From contig NZ_JBNATX010000001.1 in assembly GCF_049701115.1 (NCBI RefSeq), positions 62,001-126,000 on the forward strand: 64,000 nucleotides of DNA, in the 5' to 3' direction. Shown piece after piece: positions 62,445 to 64,000 of this stretch (position 1 is the first letter of the stretch; every line of letters begins with the position of its first letter). Origin of the DNA: Thermoanaerobacter sp049701115. Its GTDB lineage: Bacteria > Bacillota > Thermoanaerobacteria > Thermoanaerobacterales > Thermoanaerobacteraceae. The notes under the pieces were generated by a model. That model had not been told where the DNA came from. It searched no databases and worked only from the letters and a program-made list of their open reading frames with translations. A program made the position numbers and the translations under genes.

Positions 62445-63470
62445 ATGATTGAGAAACAAAAGGCTTTAGAAATTGCTATTAACCAAATAGAGCGGCAATT
62501 TGGAAAGGGAGCCATAATGAGGCTCGGCGATACTGCCAAATTAAACGTAGAAGTAATACCAACAGGCTCAATCGAGCTGGATATAGCATTGGGAGTTGGA
62601 GGTATACCCAGGGGTAGGATAATTGAGATTTTTGGACCTGAATCTTCTGGAAAGACCACCTTAGCCCTCCACATGATAGCAGAAGCTCAAAAAATGGGAG
62701 GTACAGGAGCCTTCATAGATGCTGAGCATGCTCTTGACCCTGTATATGCTCAAAAACTTGGTGTAAATATAGAAGACCTCCTTGTATCTCAACCTGACAC
62801 TGGAGAACAAGCTCTTGAGATAGCAGAAGCTTTGGTAAGAAGTGGTGCGGTAGATATAATCGTAATAGATTCTGTTGCAGCTTTAGTGCCCCGAGCCGAA
62901 ATAGAAGGAGAAATGGGAGACAGTCACGTAGGTCTTCAAGCCAGACTCATGTCACAGGCCTTGAGGAAATTAGCAGGAGTAACCAGCAAATCCAAATCTA
63001 TAGTTGTATTTATAAATCAGCTAAGAGAAAAAGTAGGAGTAATGTTTGGAAATCCTGAAACTACCCCTGGTGGAAGAGCATTAAAATTTTATGCTACTAT
63101 AAGGCTTGATGTTAGAAAGGTTGATAACATAAAACAAGGGAATGAAATTGTAGGAAGTAGAACTCGCGTGAAGGTCGTAAAAAACAAAATCGCACCTCCT
63201 TTTAAACAAGCAGAATTTGATATAATGTATGGAGAAGGGATATCAAAAGAAGGAAGTATACTCGATTTGGGTGCAGCCCTTGATATAATAGAAAAAAGCG
63301 GTTCTTGGTATTCTTATAAGGACATAAAATTAGGCCAAGGAAGGGAAAATGCAAAGCAATTCTTAAAAGAAAATAAAGAAATAGCTGAGGAGATTGAAAG
63401 AAAAATCAGGGAAAATTTTAATCTTGCCTATAATAAGATAAAATCAACACCTGATAACCTATTAGAATAG
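62445..63470 (+). CDS. recA: Recombinase RecA
   Basis: Forms filaments on single-stranded DNA for recombination and SOS signalling. It has 341 residues: the N-terminal helix KQKALEIAINQIERQFGKG, Walker A GPESSGKTT, DNA loops L1 and L2 (MGDSHVGLQARLMSQAL, FINQLREKVGVMFGNPETTPGG read in parts) and a short C-terminal domain. The adjacent TTG (62442) is also in frame. AGGAGGT (62430-62436) is 8 bases from ATG 62445. Confidence 0.98.
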   Translation: MIEKQKALEIAINQIERQFGKGAIMRLGDTAKLNVEVIPTGSIELDIALGVGGIPRGRIIEIFGPESSGKTTLALHMIAEAQKMGGTGAFIDAEHALDPVYAQKLGVNIEDLLVSQPDTGEQALEIAEALVRSGAVDIIVIDSVAALVPRAEIEGEMGDSHVGLQARLMSQALRKLAGVTSKSKSIVVFINQLREKVGVMFGNPETTPGGRALKFYATIRLDVRKVDNIKQGNEIVGSRTRVKVVKNKIAPPFKQAEFDIMYGEGISKEGSILDLGAALDIIEKSGSWYSYKDIKLGQGRENAKQFLKENKEIAEEIERKIRENFNLAYNKIKSTPDNLLE

Positions 63471-63493
63471 CCCCTGCAAGGGGTTATTTTATT
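63467..63493 (+). terminator. Hairpin after recA, weak terminator
   Basis: ATAGCCCCT (63467-63475) pairs with AGGGGTTAT (63479-63487, one G-T), with a 3-base loop and TTTTATT after it. It overlaps the recA stop. The T-tract is short, so partial read-through into recX is likely, as is known for recA-recX pairs elsewhere. Confidence 0.65.
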
Positions 63494-63508
63494 AGCGAGG
63501 GGAAGAAA

Positions 63509-64000
63509 ATGGTTATTACTGGAGTGATAAAAAGAAAAAAAGATTCTAAGTATGATGTATTTATTGATGGGGAATATTCTTTTACTTGCGATATAGAAGC
63601 ACTTCTTGTGCTGGGTATTGAAGAAGGAAAAGAAATAAATAATGAACAGTATAAATATTATGTAAACTATATTGAAAGCAAAAATGCCAAAGACTATGCT
63701 TTTAGACTTTTATCAAAAAGAATACTCACTGAAAAGCAACTTATAGATAAGCTTAAACTAAAAGGTTTTTCAGAAGAAGCTATAGACAAAGCTTTATTGA
63801 AGGCAAAAGAGTATAATTATATAAACGACAAGAACTATGCAAAACTTTTCGTAGAAGAAAAGATTAGGAATCAATACAGTCGAAGAAGGATATACCACGA
63901 ACTCATAAAAAGAGGTATCAAAAAAGATATAATAGAAGAGGTATTGGAGACCTTATACCCATTTGAAAAAGAAATAGAAGTAATAAAACAAATCATTCAG
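63509..64000 (+). CDS. recX: Regulatory protein RecX, 5' part
   Basis: Modulator that caps or inhibits RecA filaments. 164 residues are visible before the window edge, open to the last codon, so the gene is incomplete on the right. Typical RecX three-helix repeats are seen: NAKDYAFRLLSKRILTEKQL, KLKLKGFSEEAIDKAL and the following NYINDKNYAKLFVEEKI. The ATG has AGGGGAAG upstream. It follows recA by 38 bp. Confidence 0.92.
   Translation, partial: MVITGVIKRKKDSKYDVFIDGEYSFTCDIEALLVLGIEEGKEINNEQYKYYVNYIESKNAKDYAFRLLSKRILTEKQLIDKLKLKGFSEEAIDKALLKAKEYNYINDKNYAKLFVEEKIRNQYSRRRIYHELIKRGIKKDIIEEVLETLYPFEKEIEVIKQIIQ

Overview
This window is a low-GC, AT-rich, gene-dense chromosome segment from a thermophilic, motile, spore-forming Firmicute. 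Arg codons are mostly AGA/AGG, Ile is often ATA, proteins are rich in Lys, Glu and Ile, and about 30% of starts are GTG or TTG. Gene content and order (codY, the 31-gene fla/che operon, rpsB, polC, nusA-infB, pnp, ylxY-mlpA, recA) match the Bacillus/Clostridium backbone. Individual proteins look most like Thermoanaerobacter/Caldanaerobacter; that genus call comes from family recognition, not from a search. Every confident gene is on the + strand. No tRNA, rRNA, CRISPR array, insertion sequence or prophage was seen, and no gap without a gene exceeds 300 bp.

Layout. 1-1546: the 3' half of hslU, then codY with a terminator. 1547-1737: promoter region of the flagellar operon. 1738-29217: rod, MS-ring, switch, export, hook and chemotaxis genes (flgB-flgC-fliE-fliF-fliG-fliH-fliI-fliJ-motE-like-fliK-flgD-TIGR02530-flgE-flbD-fliL-fliM-fliY-cheY-fliO-fliP-fliQ-fliR-flhB-flhA-flhF-flhG-pilZ-cheB-cheA-cheW-cheC-cheD-sigD), then a FapA/DUF342 gene and a small charged orphan where Bacillus has swrB. 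29227-41956: rpsB-tsf-pyrH-frr, a 60-residue orphan, uppS-cdsA-dxr-rseP-ispG, a glycosyltransferase and polC. 41957-49433: the rimP-nusA-rnpM(ylxR)-ylxQ-infB-rbfA-nrnA-truB-ribF translation operon. 49403-52020: rpsO and pnp, each followed by a hairpin. 52085-57045: ylxY, mlpA, dut, ymxH, an aspartokinase, a ClpP-like TepA and ylzJ. 57142-64000: ftsK/spoIIIE, rimO, pgsA, cinA, recA and the start of recX.

How it works together. The first half encodes nearly the whole flagellar basal body, export gate, hook and chemotaxis core, ending with the sigma factor for late flagellar genes. Filament, cap and chaperone genes, motAB, cheR and receptors are not in the window. The second half is growth machinery: ribosome and translation factors, isoprenoid and phospholipid synthesis, replicative polymerase, RNA turnover and recombination. 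No terminator separates the motility operon from rpsB, so motility transcripts may read into ribosomal genes.

There is no obviously foreign or wholly new system here. The most interesting signals are RNA-level: a promoter and structured leader before flgE; an rpsO leader whose hairpin loop is complementary to the rpsO Shine-Dalgarno; and a nested rpsB leader. Protein-level oddities are a CheB without a receiver domain, a half-length EF-Ts, a YlxY deacetylase with Asn at the usual catalytic Asp, and an unplaced glycosyltransferase next to polC.
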